From an uncultured Collinsella sp. (lineage in GTDB: Bacteria; Actinomycetota; Coriobacteriia; Coriobacteriales; Coriobacteriaceae): a DNA stretch of 28,344 bases. Of the stretch, positions 17,348 through 25,529 are shown piece after piece. The stretch lies in assembly GCA_900757705.1 (NCBI GenBank), contig CAAEOW010000035.1, positions 1 through 28,344 on the forward strand, given 5' to 3'. How positions within the stretch are numbered: the stretch's first letter is position 1; the number at the start of each line of letters is the position of its first letter. The notes under the pieces were generated by a model. That model had not been told where the DNA came from. It searched no databases and was given only the letters and a program-made list of their open reading frames with translations. Made by a program: the position numbers and the translations under genes.

Positions 17348-18547
17348 CTAGATAAGGTTCTTGCCAGAGACCTTATCGAAGAGGTGGGTCGCGTTCTTCT
17401 CAAACTTGAACCAGATGGGGTCGCCCGCCTTGAGCGCACCCTTGGCCTCGAGGTCGACAACGGGAATGATCAGGACGAACTGGCCATCGGGAGCGGTCAC
17501 GTGGACATGCTCGGTCGAACCCATGAGCTCGGTCACCTCGACGGTACCCTGGAGCGCGCCCTCCTCGTCCTTGTCGGCAAGCAGAATCTGCTCGGGACGC
17601 ACGCCGGCCGTGATCTCCTTCACGTCGCCGCCGTCCCAGTTGAGAGCAAGCTGAGCGCAGGTCTCGGGGGCGAGCGCCACGTTCATATCCTCGGTCTTGA
17701 CGGTAAAGCCGTTGCCCGAGCGCACCAGCTGGGCATCGAAGAAGTTCATCTGCGGCACGCCGATAAAGCCGGCGACGAAGATGTTCGCGGGATGGTTGAA
17801 GACCTCCTGCGGGGTGGCGATCTGCTGGACGACGCCGTCCTTCATGACCACGATACGGTCACCGAGGGTCATGGCCTCGGTCTGGTCATGAGTGACGTAG
17901 ATGAACGTGCCCTTGATCTCGTGGCGCAGCTTGATGAGCTCGGCACGCATCTGGTTACGCAGCTTGGCGTCCAGGTTGGACAGCGGCTCGTCCATCAGGA
18001 AGACCTTGGGGTCACGCACGATGGCGCGGCCGATGGCGACGCGCTGACGCTGGCCACCCGAAAGCGCCTTAGGCTTGCGGTCGAGGTACTCGGTAATGCC
18101 CAGAATCTCGGCAGCAGAGCGAACCTTGCGGTCGATCTCGTCTTTGGGGACCTTCTTGAGCTCAAGCGTAAATGCCATGTTCTCGTACACCGTCATGTTG
18201 GGGTACAGAGCGTAGCTCTGGAACACCATGGCGATGTCGCGGTCCTTGGGCGCCACGTCGTTGACGCGCTTGCCGTCGATGAGCACGTCACCCGAGGTAA
18301 TGTCCTCCAGGCCGGCGACCATGCGCATCGTCGTGGACTTACCGCAGCCAGAGGGGCCAACGAGGACGATGAACTCCTGGTCGTGGACGGTGAGGTTGAA
18401 ATCCTCTACAGCGAGCACACCATCCTCGGTAACCTTGAGGTTGTGCTTCTTCTCCTCGGTCTTCTTCTTTTTGCCAAAGAAGCCCTTCTTTTTTGACTCG
18501 TTGTTGGGATACACCTTCTGAACATGTTTGAGAACGATCTCGGCCAT
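17348..18547 (-). CDS. sugar ABC transporter ATP-binding protein, MsmX/MalK type
   Basis: A 399-residue ATPase that energises the neighbouring permeases. Order: Walker A GPSGCGKS (64-71), Q-loop MVFQSYALYP, signature LSGGQRQR, Walker B VFLMDEPLSNLD, H-loop YVTHDQ, then a C-terminal OB-fold regulatory domain (GVRPEQI, TELMGSTEHVH). The oddity is a lysine-rich insertion of about 28 residues (about 15-43, with SKKKGFFGKKKKTEEKKH) between KVYP and GVLAVEDF, where relatives have about two residues. ATG with AAAGGTAG upstream. Last gene of the operon, separated from malG-like by 68 bases with a GC hairpin. MsmX-type ATPases often serve several sugar transporters, so the role may exceed this operon. 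Confidence 0.92.
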   Translation of the reverse strand: MAEIVLKHVQKVYPNNESKKKGFFGKKKKTEEKKHNLKVTEDGVLAVEDFNLTVHDQEFIVLVGPSGCGKSTTMRMVAGLEDITSGDVLIDGKRVNDVAPKDRDIAMVFQSYALYPNMTVYENMAFTLELKKVPKDEIDRKVRSAAEILGITEYLDRKPKALSGGQRQRVAIGRAIVRDPKVFLMDEPLSNLDAKLRNQMRAELIKLRHEIKGTFIYVTHDQTEAMTLGDRIVVMKDGVVQQIATPQEVFNHPANIFVAGFIGVPQMNFFDAQLVRSGNGFTVKTEDMNVALAPETCAQLALNWDGGDVKEITAGVRPEQILLADKDEEGALQGTVEVTELMGSTEHVHVTAPDGQFVLIIPVVDLEAKGALKAGDPIWFKFEKNATHLFDKVSGKNLI

Positions 18548-18565
18548 GTCTCTACCTTTCGATAC

Positions 18566-18590
18566 GCGGCGCCGCGCTGAGGGGCGCCGC
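18566..18590 (-). other. intercistronic hairpin before the ATPase gene
   Basis: GCGGCGCC (18566-18573) pairs with GGCGCCGC (18583-18590), nine-base loop, without a U-run. Probable mRNA processing or stabilising element. Confidence 0.5.
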
Positions 18591-18615
18591 CAAAACTTGC
18601 AAAACAGTTACGGCA

Positions 18616-19455
18616 TCAGCCCTTGACGGCACCTGCCACCACACCGTCGATGATGTACTTCTGGCAGAAGATGTACATGATGACGATGGGGACAACGACC
18701 ATCATGATGCAGGCCATCATGGGGCCGAGCTCGACGTGGCCATAGCCGCCGCGGAAGTACTGGATCAAAATAGGAATGGTCTTGTACTTGGTGGAGTCGA
18801 GCGTAAGGTAGGGCAGCAGGTAGTCGTTCCAGACCCACATGGTCTCGAGGATGCCGACCGAAAGATAGGTGGGCTTCATGATGGGGAGAACGATCTTAAA
18901 GAACACCTGGACCGGGTTGCAGCCGTCAATCATGGCCGCTTCCTCAATCTCGAGCGGGATGTTCTTGACGAAGCCGGCGAACATAAAGACCGCGAGGCCC
19001 GCGCCAAAACCGAGGTAGATGAAGCAGATGTTAAACGGCGTGTTAAAGCCGATGCGGTCCGCGAGGTTGGACAGCGTGAACATGAGCATCTGGAACGGTA
19101 CGACCATCGAGAAGACGAACAGGTAATAGAAGAAGTTCGAGATCTTGCTGTTGACGCGCACCACGTACCAAGCGCACATGGAGCAGCACACCAGAATCAG
19201 CACGACCGACGTGACCGTGATGATGAGCGAGTACATAAACGCCGAGGCAAAGCCCTGCTCGTTCAGAGCGTGCACGTAGTTTGCGAGGCCGTTGAACGTC
19301 TCGGGCGTGAGCAGATCGAACGCCGTGGTGGTGCTGATTGCGGTCGCTTTCTTAAAGGAATTGAGCGCAATCATGAACACGGGGTAGATCCATGCGAGCG
19401 ACAGGATCGTAAAGAAGATCGAGAGCGCGCGGTTGATAGCCTTATCGCGTTTCAT
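18616..19455 (-). CDS. malG: sugar ABC transporter permease, MalG/MsmG type
   Basis: A 279-residue inner-membrane permease with six helices (first FTILSLAWIYPVFMIALNSF). The EAA loop that docks the ATPase is IEEAAMIDGCNPVQVFFKIV followed by LP. Length and the C-terminal GAVKG end are typical of the MalG group of the CUT1 family (di- and oligosaccharides). ATG overlaps the upstream stop by one base (TAATG) and has AGGAGGTG upstream, so it is translated with the MalF-like partner. Substrate inferred as maltose/maltodextrin from malQ and glgP nearby; other oligosaccharides are possible. Confidence 0.9.
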   Translation of the reverse strand: MKRDKAINRALSIFFTILSLAWIYPVFMIALNSFKKATAISTTTAFDLLTPETFNGLANYVHALNEQGFASAFMYSLIITVTSVVLILVCCSMCAWYVVRVNSKISNFFYYLFVFSMVVPFQMLMFTLSNLADRIGFNTPFNICFIYLGFGAGLAVFMFAGFVKNIPLEIEEAAMIDGCNPVQVFFKIVLPIMKPTYLSVGILETMWVWNDYLLPYLTLDSTKYKTIPILIQYFRGGYGHVELGPMMACIMMVVVPIVIMYIFCQKYIIDGVVAGAVKG

Positions 19456-20309
19456 TACTGCTGCACCTCCTTGGACCTCGTGGCCTTAAGCTGGATCATA
19501 GAAATAGCGACAACCAGGATGCAGAAGATAACTGCCTTGGCCTGACCGATGCCCTGCCATGCGATGCCAGCACGCGAATAGAACGTGTTGTAGATGTTCA
19601 GGGCGAGCATCTCGGTGGAGTGCGCCGGGGCGCCACCGGTAAGGGCAAGGTTCTGGTCGAACAGCTTAAAGCCGTTGGTGATGGACAGGAACAGGCAGAT
19701 GGTGATGGTCGGCATCAGGTTAGGGATCTTAACCTTCCAAAACGTCTGCCATGCCGTAGCGCCATCGACCTTGGCGGCCTCGATGTAGTCAGACGGGATG
19801 GACTGCAGACCGGCGATGTAGATGATCATCATGTAGCCGACCTGCTGCCACAGGGTCAGGATGATAAGGCCCCAGAAGCCAGCAGCAGAGTTAAGGGCGA
19901 TGAGCTGGGCGCCCACGTTGGAGAGCAGGCAGTTGATCAGAATCTGCCAAATGTAGCCCAGCACGATGCCGCCGATCAGGTTAGGCATAAAGAAGATCGT
20001 ACGGAAGATGTTGGTGCCCTTGAGCGCTTTGCGGGTGAGCGCCTGCGCGATGGCCAGCGCGATCACGTTGATGAGCACCGTCGACAGGAAGGCAAACGCC
20101 ACGGTAAAGAAGAACGACGTGGAGAACTGCGGATCGGACAGCGCGCGCACGTAGTTCTCGATACCGACAAAGTGCGCGTTATTGATGGTAATAAACTGGC
20201 AGAACGAGAGATAGAAACCCTGGATAAAGGGAATCACGAACCCGATCATAAACGCCAGGCACGTGGGCAGCATAAAGAGCGGCCACCAGCGCTTGAGTGC
20301 TTTGCCCAT
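19455..20309 (-). CDS. malF: sugar ABC transporter permease, MalF/MsmF type
   Basis: A 284-residue permease with six helices, beginning KRWWPLFMLPTCLAFMIGFV. The EAA loop is YIEAAKVDGATAWQTFWKVK followed by IP. It lacks the long N-terminal extension and large periplasmic loop of enteric MalF (about 510 residues), as usual for Gram-positive MsmF-type subunits. Starts 88 bases after the binding-protein gene, with a perfect 13-bp hairpin between; AAGGGTCCT-like purines precede the ATG. Forms a heterodimer with the 18616-19455 product. Confidence 0.9.
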   Translation of the reverse strand: MGKALKRWWPLFMLPTCLAFMIGFVIPFIQGFYLSFCQFITINNAHFVGIENYVRALSDPQFSTSFFFTVAFAFLSTVLINVIALAIAQALTRKALKGTNIFRTIFFMPNLIGGIVLGYIWQILINCLLSNVGAQLIALNSAAGFWGLIILTLWQQVGYMMIIYIAGLQSIPSDYIEAAKVDGATAWQTFWKVKIPNLMPTITICLFLSITNGFKLFDQNLALTGGAPAHSTEMLALNIYNTFYSRAGIAWQGIGQAKAVIFCILVVAISMIQLKATRSKEVQQ

Positions 20310-20329
20310 AGAAGGGTCCTTTCAATATG

Positions 20330-20365
20330 CAGGGGGCGGGCAAACCTACGTCTGCCCGCCCCCTG
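20330..20365 (-). other. perfect hairpin between the binding-protein and permease genes
   Basis: Arms 20330-20342 and 20353-20365 (13 bases, nearly all G/C) with a ten-base loop and no U-run. Its position matches that of the malE-malF intergenic palindromes of enteric bacteria, which are known to protect the malE message; here it would let the binding protein exceed the permeases. Confidence 0.75.
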
Positions 20366-20396
20366 TCGCTAATCAGATAGCTTGGGCAGCAACTGC

Positions 20397-21713
20397 TTAC
20401 TCGGAAGCAGCCTTCTCGGTCTTCCAGCCATCGACGAAGGCGTTCTTGACGCCGTCCCACTTGGTGTTGTCGGCAGCATAAGCGATGAGAGCCTGCTTGA
20501 GGTTCTTCTTCCACTCCTCGGAGGGGATGTAAACGAAGTCCCAAGCGACGGTCTTCTTGCCGTCCTTGGCCATAGCAACGGCCTGCTGCGAGAAGACGTT
20601 GGTGGTCTCCTTAGCGCTCTTGAACGGGGCGGTCAGACCCATCTTGTCAGCGATGATGCTGGTGGCGGTGTCAGAAGTGACGCACCAATACATGAAGTCC
20701 TCGGTGGCCTTCTGGGCATCCTCGGAAGCCTGGGAGCTGACGCACCAGTAGTTCTCGCCGCCGGAGCACAGGCCCTGGTTCTCCTCGCCGTCGACGCCGA
20801 TGTAGATCGGCAGCATGCCGAGCTGGTCGTCGGTCATACCGGCCTTGGTGAGGTCGGCGTAGGCCCAAGAGCCGTTCTGGTAGAAGACGGCCTTGCCGGT
20901 TGCGAACTCGTTGGTGGCGTCGTCACCGGTCTTGGAGGCGAGCTGCGAAGGATCGCAGGTGGAGTCGGTGATATACAGGTCGAAGATCTGCTTAAAGTTG
21001 TCGAGATACTCGCCCTTGATCTCGTCGTCCTCCTGATTGTGCTCCTTCTCGAACTCGTAGTAGAGCGGGAGGTTGGCGAGGTGCGTGGTGTAGCGCCAGC
21101 TGGAGGAGTCATCCATGCCGGCGGAAGTGAAGGCACCGTCAACGCCGAGCTCGTCCTTGCGGGCCTGGATGTCATCGGCGCAAGCCTTCAGCTTGTCGAA
21201 GGAGTTGATGTCCTCGGCCTTGTAGCCGGCCTTCTCGAGGAGCTCCTTGTTGTAGATGATGCCGTAGCTCTCCTGAACCCAGTCGATACCCAGATCCTTG
21301 CCGTCGGACTGTAGCGCCAGGGAGTCGTCGATGAGCTCGCCGCGGAGCTTGGTGTCGGAAAGATCGGCGCAGTAGTCCTTCCAGTTCTTAAGGCCGGTGG
21401 GGCCGTTGACCTGGAACAGCGTCGGAGCGGAGCTCTTGGACATCTCGGACTTGAGCTTCTCCTCGTAGGTGTTGGAGGCGGCGGTCACGATCTTGACCTC
21501 GACGCCCTTCTCCTTCTTGTACGCCTTGGCGATCTCCTTCCACTCCTTGTCGACCTCAGGCTTAAATTGGAGGAAGTAGACCTCGGCAGCGTCACCAGAA
21601 GCAGAGGAGCCGGAGCCGGCAGAACCACCACAGCCCACGAGACCCAGACCAAGAACCGCAGCCGCGGAGCCAGCGAAGCCCAGGAACTGCCTTCTGCTCA
21701 TTTCGTTCTTCAT
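20397..21713 (-). CDS. malE: extracellular sugar-binding lipoprotein (family 1 SBP), MalE-like
   Basis: A 438-residue substrate-binding protein. The N-terminus MKNEMSRRQFLGFAGSAAAV has a twin-arginine motif (SRRQFLG) and a lipobox LVGC, so it is probably exported folded by Tat and lipid-anchored at the cell surface. A Gly/Ser linker follows, then the SBP fold (for instance QESYGIIYNKELLEKAGY; GENYWCVSS). ATG at 21713 was chosen with GGGTGG upstream; the open frame extends to a GTG at 21731 without added signal features. First gene of the transport operon, led by a leader hairpin (21737-21755). An operator-like dyad lies upstream. Substrate, maltodextrin, is inferred from the neighbours. Confidence 0.9.
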   Translation of the reverse strand: MKNEMSRRQFLGFAGSAAAVLGLGLVGCGGSAGSGSSASGDAAEVYFLQFKPEVDKEWKEIAKAYKKEKGVEVKIVTAASNTYEEKLKSEMSKSSAPTLFQVNGPTGLKNWKDYCADLSDTKLRGELIDDSLALQSDGKDLGIDWVQESYGIIYNKELLEKAGYKAEDINSFDKLKACADDIQARKDELGVDGAFTSAGMDDSSSWRYTTHLANLPLYYEFEKEHNQEDDEIKGEYLDNFKQIFDLYITDSTCDPSQLASKTGDDATNEFATGKAVFYQNGSWAYADLTKAGMTDDQLGMLPIYIGVDGEENQGLCSGGENYWCVSSQASEDAQKATEDFMYWCVTSDTATSIIADKMGLTAPFKSAKETTNVFSQQAVAMAKDGKKTVAWDFVYIPSEEWKKNLKQALIAYAADNTKWDGVKNAFVDGWKTEKAASE

Positions 21714-21736
21714 TACAATCCACCCTTTCACACCGT

Positions 21737-21755
21737 GGCGGCACCCTTTGCCGCC
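21737..21755 (-). promoter_or_regulatory. hairpin in the malE leader
   Basis: GGCGGCA and its complement TGCCGCC with a five-base loop, about 25 bases before the start codon. It could affect message stability or translation of the binding protein. Confidence 0.4.
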
Positions 21756-21819
21756 GCCTTCGGAGATTGGCTCGGGGACTTTGCCCCTTTTGCTGATTTG
21801 TACAATACGCTATTTGGCT

Positions 21820-21916
21820 AGTTGTTTGAACAAGTATTACTAGAGCGGTAGAAAAACTTCGGTGAACGGTAATTTCAACTTGATACTTGACAAGTTTTGT
21901 ATAAACAATTACTTGT
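21820..21916 (-). promoter_or_regulatory. operator-like sites upstream of malE
   Basis: The dyad AGTTGTT-TG-AACAAGT (21820-21835) contains TTGTTTGAAC, one change from the motif at malQ, the GntR-type gene and the PTS fusion. Further half sites follow: ACTTGACAAGT (21885-21895, perfect palindrome), TTGT-ATAA-ACAA (21897-21908) and ACTTGTT (from 21911). A precise malE promoter cannot be fixed; TTGACA on the plus strand (21887-21892) lacks a good -10. Confidence 0.5.
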
Positions 21917-21927
21917 TATCGAATGCA

Positions 21928-21980
21928 GAGAAAACGCCCGGTCAAGCCGATGCATCGTCGGTTTGACCGGGCGTTTTCTC
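21928..21980. terminator. long-stem terminator after the GntR-type gene
   Basis: Perfect 18-base arms (21928-21945, 21963-21980) with a U-rich end (TTTTCTC) in both directions. It ends the regulator transcript on the minus strand about 40 bases past its stop. Confidence 0.85.
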
Positions 21981-22019
21981 TTTGAGGACATGAGTCTCGT
22001 CAGGCTGCGAGCTAGCCGG

Positions 22020-22739
22020 CTATCGCTTGGAGTTGACGCGGTAGTGGAAGATCTCGGGATGCGTGCGGGCATGCGTCACCTCAAATAAGATGCCGTCCGA
22101 GGTGTACGACTGGCTCTCCATAACGGCGACGCAGTTGTACTTGCCAAGGTCCAAGTAGCTGCAGTCCTCATCGTTGGCAAGCTCGACGCTCACCGTACGG
22201 CGGCTCGCCATCACTTTGACGCCACGCTTGTGCTCCAGATAGTCGTAGATAGAGCTTGCCGCAATCTCGGGGGTCAGGCCCTTGGCGATCGACTCCAAAA
22301 AGTAGCCGTGGTCCACCTGGCGCGCGCTGCCGTTGAGGCTTCGGACACGCACGACGCGAATCAGCTCCTCGCCCACCTTAAAGCCAAGGCGGCGCGACAG
22401 TTGCTCAGTGCAAATCAAATGTTCAAAAGACTTGACCTCGGTCGATGCGACGGCATTGTTGCGTTTTGCGAACTCGCCAAACGACTCAACCTCTTCGAGT
22501 GCGCCCAGCATGTCGGTTTCGCCCTTAAGCCAAATAACGCGCACGCCCTTGCCGTGTATAGGCTGCACAAACATCTGGTCGGCCAGCATGCTCAAGGCGC
22601 GTCGAACGGTATTGCGCGTGCAGCCAAACTCCGCGGTCAGCTCGGCTTCGGTTGGCAGCATCTCCTGAAACGCATAGGTCCCGTTAATGATGCGCGAACG
22701 GATCTCGCGGTAGATTCCTTCGTAAATCGCTTTTGGCAT
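22020..22739 (-). CDS. GntR-family regulator with UTRA domain (HutC/TreR type)
   Basis: A 239-residue repressor candidate. Residues about 3-68 form the winged helix (IYREIRSRIINGTYAFQEML, then PTEAELTAEFGCTRNTVRRA); about 85-235 form a UTRA effector domain (for instance RVVRVRSLNG; SIYDYLEHKRGVKV; VAVMESQSYTSDG). UTRA proteins of this type usually bind phosphorylated sugars, which fits a divergent PTS gene. It is transcribed away from the PTS fusion across a 224-base region with several palindromes, including GTTTAAAC before each gene, so autoregulation is likely. I infer control of the whole alpha-glucan locus through TTGTTTRAAC; which sugar phosphate is sensed is unknown. Confidence 0.9.
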   Translation of the reverse strand: MPKAIYEGIYREIRSRIINGTYAFQEMLPTEAELTAEFGCTRNTVRRALSMLADQMFVQPIHGKGVRVIWLKGETDMLGALEEVESFGEFAKRNNAVASTEVKSFEHLICTEQLSRRLGFKVGEELIRVVRVRSLNGSARQVDHGYFLESIAKGLTPEIAASSIYDYLEHKRGVKVMASRRTVSVELANDEDCSYLDLGKYNCVAVMESQSYTSDGILFEVTHARTHPEIFHYRVNSKR

Positions 22740-22793
22740 AACTTCACCTCTAATGAATATGTATGGCTAGGCACGATAGCATTTCTTAAAGTT

Positions 22794-22840
22794 GTTTAAA
22801 CCGATTATCGGTAAAGTACGGATTATTTACCGTCGACGGT
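22794..22840. promoter_or_regulatory. palindrome cluster in the divergent regulator/PTS region
   Basis: GTTTAAAC (22794-22801), ACCGATTATCGGT (22800-22812), GGTAAA...TTTACC (22810-22831) and ACCGTCGACGGT (22829-22840) are stacked within 47 bases upstream of the GntR-type gene. At least one is probably a repressor site. Confidence 0.5.
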
Positions 22841-22900
22841 TCCCCCGAAACCCAAATCGGACCGAATCAAAACCGTCAATGCGGCAAGCAGCCAGTCCTC

Positions 22901-22923
22901 TACAATGAGTTCATTGTTTAAAC
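22901..22923 (+). promoter_or_regulatory. PTS fusion -10 box and operator
   Basis: TACAAT (22901-22906) is followed by TTGTTTAAAC (22914-22923) at the expected transcription start. The overlap suits repression. No clear -35 is seen. Confidence 0.5.
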
Positions 22924-22963
22924 GTTCTTGCTCGCACAGCATGTTGCATCCGGAAGGCATATT

Positions 22964-25414
22964 ATGCTGCAGAAAATCCAACGCTTTGGCGGGGCAATGT
23001 TCGCGCCCGCCATGCTGTTTTCTATATCAGGCCTCATGGTCGGCATCTCCGCCCTCGCCACGACCGTAGACATCGTCGGTGACCTCGCCGTATACGGAAC
23101 CCCTTGGTACGTTTTCTGGACCATCATCCAGCGCGGCTCGTGGACGGTCTTTAAACGTCTCCCGCTCCTTTTTGCCGTAGCGCTGCCTATCGGTCTTGCC
23201 CAAAAGCAACCGGCACGCTGCTGCCTCGAGGCACTCGTGGCCTATTTTGCCTATTGCTTCTTTTTGAGCGAGATCATTAAGCTGAGCGGAGACAACCTTG
23301 GGCTTAAGTACCCATCATCTTTGACCCCCGCCAGCGGTATCACCGTCATCGACGGCATCAAGACGCTCGACACCGGCATTATCGGCCCGCTGGCGGTATC
23401 GGCAACCGTCGTCGCCATCCATGACCGCTTCTACGATGCCAAGGTTCCCGATTGGCTCGGCACCTTCTCGGGTTCCTCGCTGGTCTACCTCATCAGCTTT
23501 TTTGCCGTGTTTGCCCTTGCCGCCATCTCGGCCGCCATCGTGCCCTTCGCATACGCCGTGACCGAAACGCTGCGCCACGCACTTGCGGGCGTCGGCCCCT
23601 TCGGCGTGGGCATCTTTGTGTTTTTGGAGCGAGCACTCGAGCCCATGGGGCTGCACCACCTGCTCTATATGCCCATCTATTACGACAATCTGGTCATTCA
23701 CGACGGTATTTACGCCACGTGGACCAACCTGCTCCCCATTCTCTCCCATAGCACGCGCCCTTTAAATGAACTTGCGCCCTGGGCAGGTTTTACCGCCACC
23801 GGCTGGGGCAAGCTCTTTGGCCTTCCCGCCATCGCGGCAGCATTCTATTTCACCGCCAAACCCGAACGCCGCGCCGGCCTTAAGGTCATCCTTTTGCCCG
23901 CCATCGTCGCCTCGGTGGTCTGCGGTGTCACCGAGCCGCTCGAGTTTCTCTTTATGTTCACCTATCCTGGACTCTTTTTGCTCTACGCCGTCCTATCCTC
24001 CTGCCTTGCCATGACCATGAACTTCTTTGGCATCGTCGGCATCTTCTCGGGCGGTCTCATGGAAATGACGGCCTTCAACTTCATCCCACTCATGCGAATG
24101 CATGCCGGCTCCTACCTTTTGGCGCTCGGTATCGGTCTTGCCTTTAGCCTCATCTTTTTTGTTAGTTTTCGAGCACTCATCTTGGTCTATGACCTTAAGA
24201 CGCCGGGCCGCGAGGATCATGTCTCCAATCGCGCGGCAATCGATCGTTTAACGGGAAGCGGCTTTGCCAAAGAGCAATCTCCCAATGGCGAGGTCAGTAT
24301 TCAATCCGATCAAGATCACGTCCTCGCCGAGCGGGTAATTCAGCTTTTAGGTGGCGTTGGCAATATCGTGGGCGCAACCAACTGCGCCACGCGCCTGCGC
24401 GTCGAGGTCGCAGACCCTTCCATCGTTGCAGATAATGCGTCGTTTGTCGCGGTGGGCGCCAAGGGCCTCATCATTACGGGCAAGACCGCCCAGGTGATTA
24501 TTGGCATCTCCGTTCCCCGCGTTAAAGAGCATTTTGACCAGATCATGGGCCTCGAGCCGGGATTTGTGCCCACCACCTCGGCCTCCCCTGCCGCCAGCGC
24601 AGCCCATAAGCGCGGCGATATCTGCTTCTTCGATATCGACGGAACACTCGCCTGGCAAGACCCTCGAGTGGCACAAGAGCTTCCCGAGAGCGAGCGAGAC
24701 CTCTCCCCCTATCCCAATGAAGCGGTCTCGCAAGCCATCCGTGATTTTGTCGCCAAGGGCAATATGGCGTTTATCTGCACAGGGCGCACGCTGAGCTGCA
24801 TCCATCCAAAGCTGCTCGAGCTGCCCTGGACCGGCATCGTCTGCCTCGCGGGTGGCTATGTCGAACTTGAGGGACACGTGATTCGCGATTTGGCGATGAC
24901 GCCCGGCATGCTGCAGCGCCTTGCTCCCATTCTTGAGCAATCGGACGAAGTGATTCGTTTTGAGGGACTCAATGGCGTCGTTCGCATGAGTGCCGATGCG
25001 CCCGACGCCCCGGGATACGCCCGCACCGTGGGCGATGCAATTACGCAGCTGCAACATTACAGCGCCTACAAGATCTTAATGTCCACGTCGCTTGCCAACC
25101 GCATCGCTCAGGATCAAGCGTTTGAGCCGCTGCTCTGCTTTAACGAGCTCGAGCTCGAAGTGACCGAGATTTCGCCTCGCGAATGCACCAAGCGCGAGGG
25201 TATCCAGTCCGTACTCGACGCCCTCGATCCCCACCACGGAACCGTATACGGCATCGGCGACGCCAGCAATGACGTCTCGCTGATGAACGCCGTCGATGTC
25301 GGTATCGCCATGGGCAACGCGCCGGACTTCCTCAAGGAAAAGGCCGACTATGTCACCGACAGCATCGACCACGACGGCGTCGTCACCGCGCTCGAACACT
25401 TTGGGCTTATCTAG
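22964..25414 (+). CDS. PTS EIIC-EIIB sugar permease fused to a HAD (Cof-type) phosphatase
   Basis: An 816-residue single chain. Residues 1 to about 420 are a glucose/maltose-type EIIC: start MLQKIQRFGGAMFAPAMLFS, many helices, and the sugar-site motif VTEPLEF. About 450-525 are EIIB with phosphorylated Cys474 in ATNCATRLRVEV. A Pro/Ala/Ser linker leads to a complete HAD phosphatase, about 550-816: motif I DIDGT (D557, D559), motif II CTGRT, motif III K743 and motif IV GDASND (D766, D770). There is no EIIA, so a shared Glc-type EIIA must donate phosphate. ATG at 22964 has GGAAGG seven bases upstream; TTG at 22928 is the alternative. The context suggests uptake of maltose or a related disaccharide as its 6-phosphate, then dephosphorylation by the tethered domain. 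The substrate is inference. Confidence 0.9.
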   Translation: MLQKIQRFGGAMFAPAMLFSISGLMVGISALATTVDIVGDLAVYGTPWYVFWTIIQRGSWTVFKRLPLLFAVALPIGLAQKQPARCCLEALVAYFAYCFFLSEIIKLSGDNLGLKYPSSLTPASGITVIDGIKTLDTGIIGPLAVSATVVAIHDRFYDAKVPDWLGTFSGSSLVYLISFFAVFALAAISAAIVPFAYAVTETLRHALAGVGPFGVGIFVFLERALEPMGLHHLLYMPIYYDNLVIHDGIYATWTNLLPILSHSTRPLNELAPWAGFTATGWGKLFGLPAIAAAFYFTAKPERRAGLKVILLPAIVASVVCGVTEPLEFLFMFTYPGLFLLYAVLSSCLAMTMNFFGIVGIFSGGLMEMTAFNFIPLMRMHAGSYLLALGIGLAFSLIFFVSFRALILVYDLKTPGREDHVSNRAAIDRLTGSGFAKEQSPNGEVSIQSDQDHVLAERVIQLLGGVGNIVGATNCATRLRVEVADPSIVADNASFVAVGAKGLIITGKTAQVIIGISVPRVKEHFDQIMGLEPGFVPTTSASPAASAAHKRGDICFFDIDGTLAWQDPRVAQELPESERDLSPYPNEAVSQAIRDFVAKGNMAFICTGRTLSCIHPKLLELPWTGIVCLAGGYVELEGHVIRDLAMTPGMLQRLAPILEQSDEVIRFEGLNGVVRMSADAPDAPGYARTVGDAITQLQHYSAYKILMSTSLANRIAQDQAFEPLLCFNELELEVTEISPRECTKREGIQSVLDALDPHHGTVYGIGDASNDVSLMNAVDVGIAMGNAPDFLKEKADYVTDSIDHDGVVTALEHFGLI

Positions 25415-25529
25415 CCAAGCCCCTACCGCACTTGCGGCCGCATGGACCAATCGTCTTCAACCGCCGCGCTCGACGCCCTAATGTGGCAATATGTTGTCTG
25501 CATAATGCAACGATGCAACCTATCAAAGA

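Noticed and set aside
17384..18496. Plus-strand frame of 370 codons opposite the MalK-type gene
   Set aside because: The minus-strand ATPase has every ABC motif; this frame has none.
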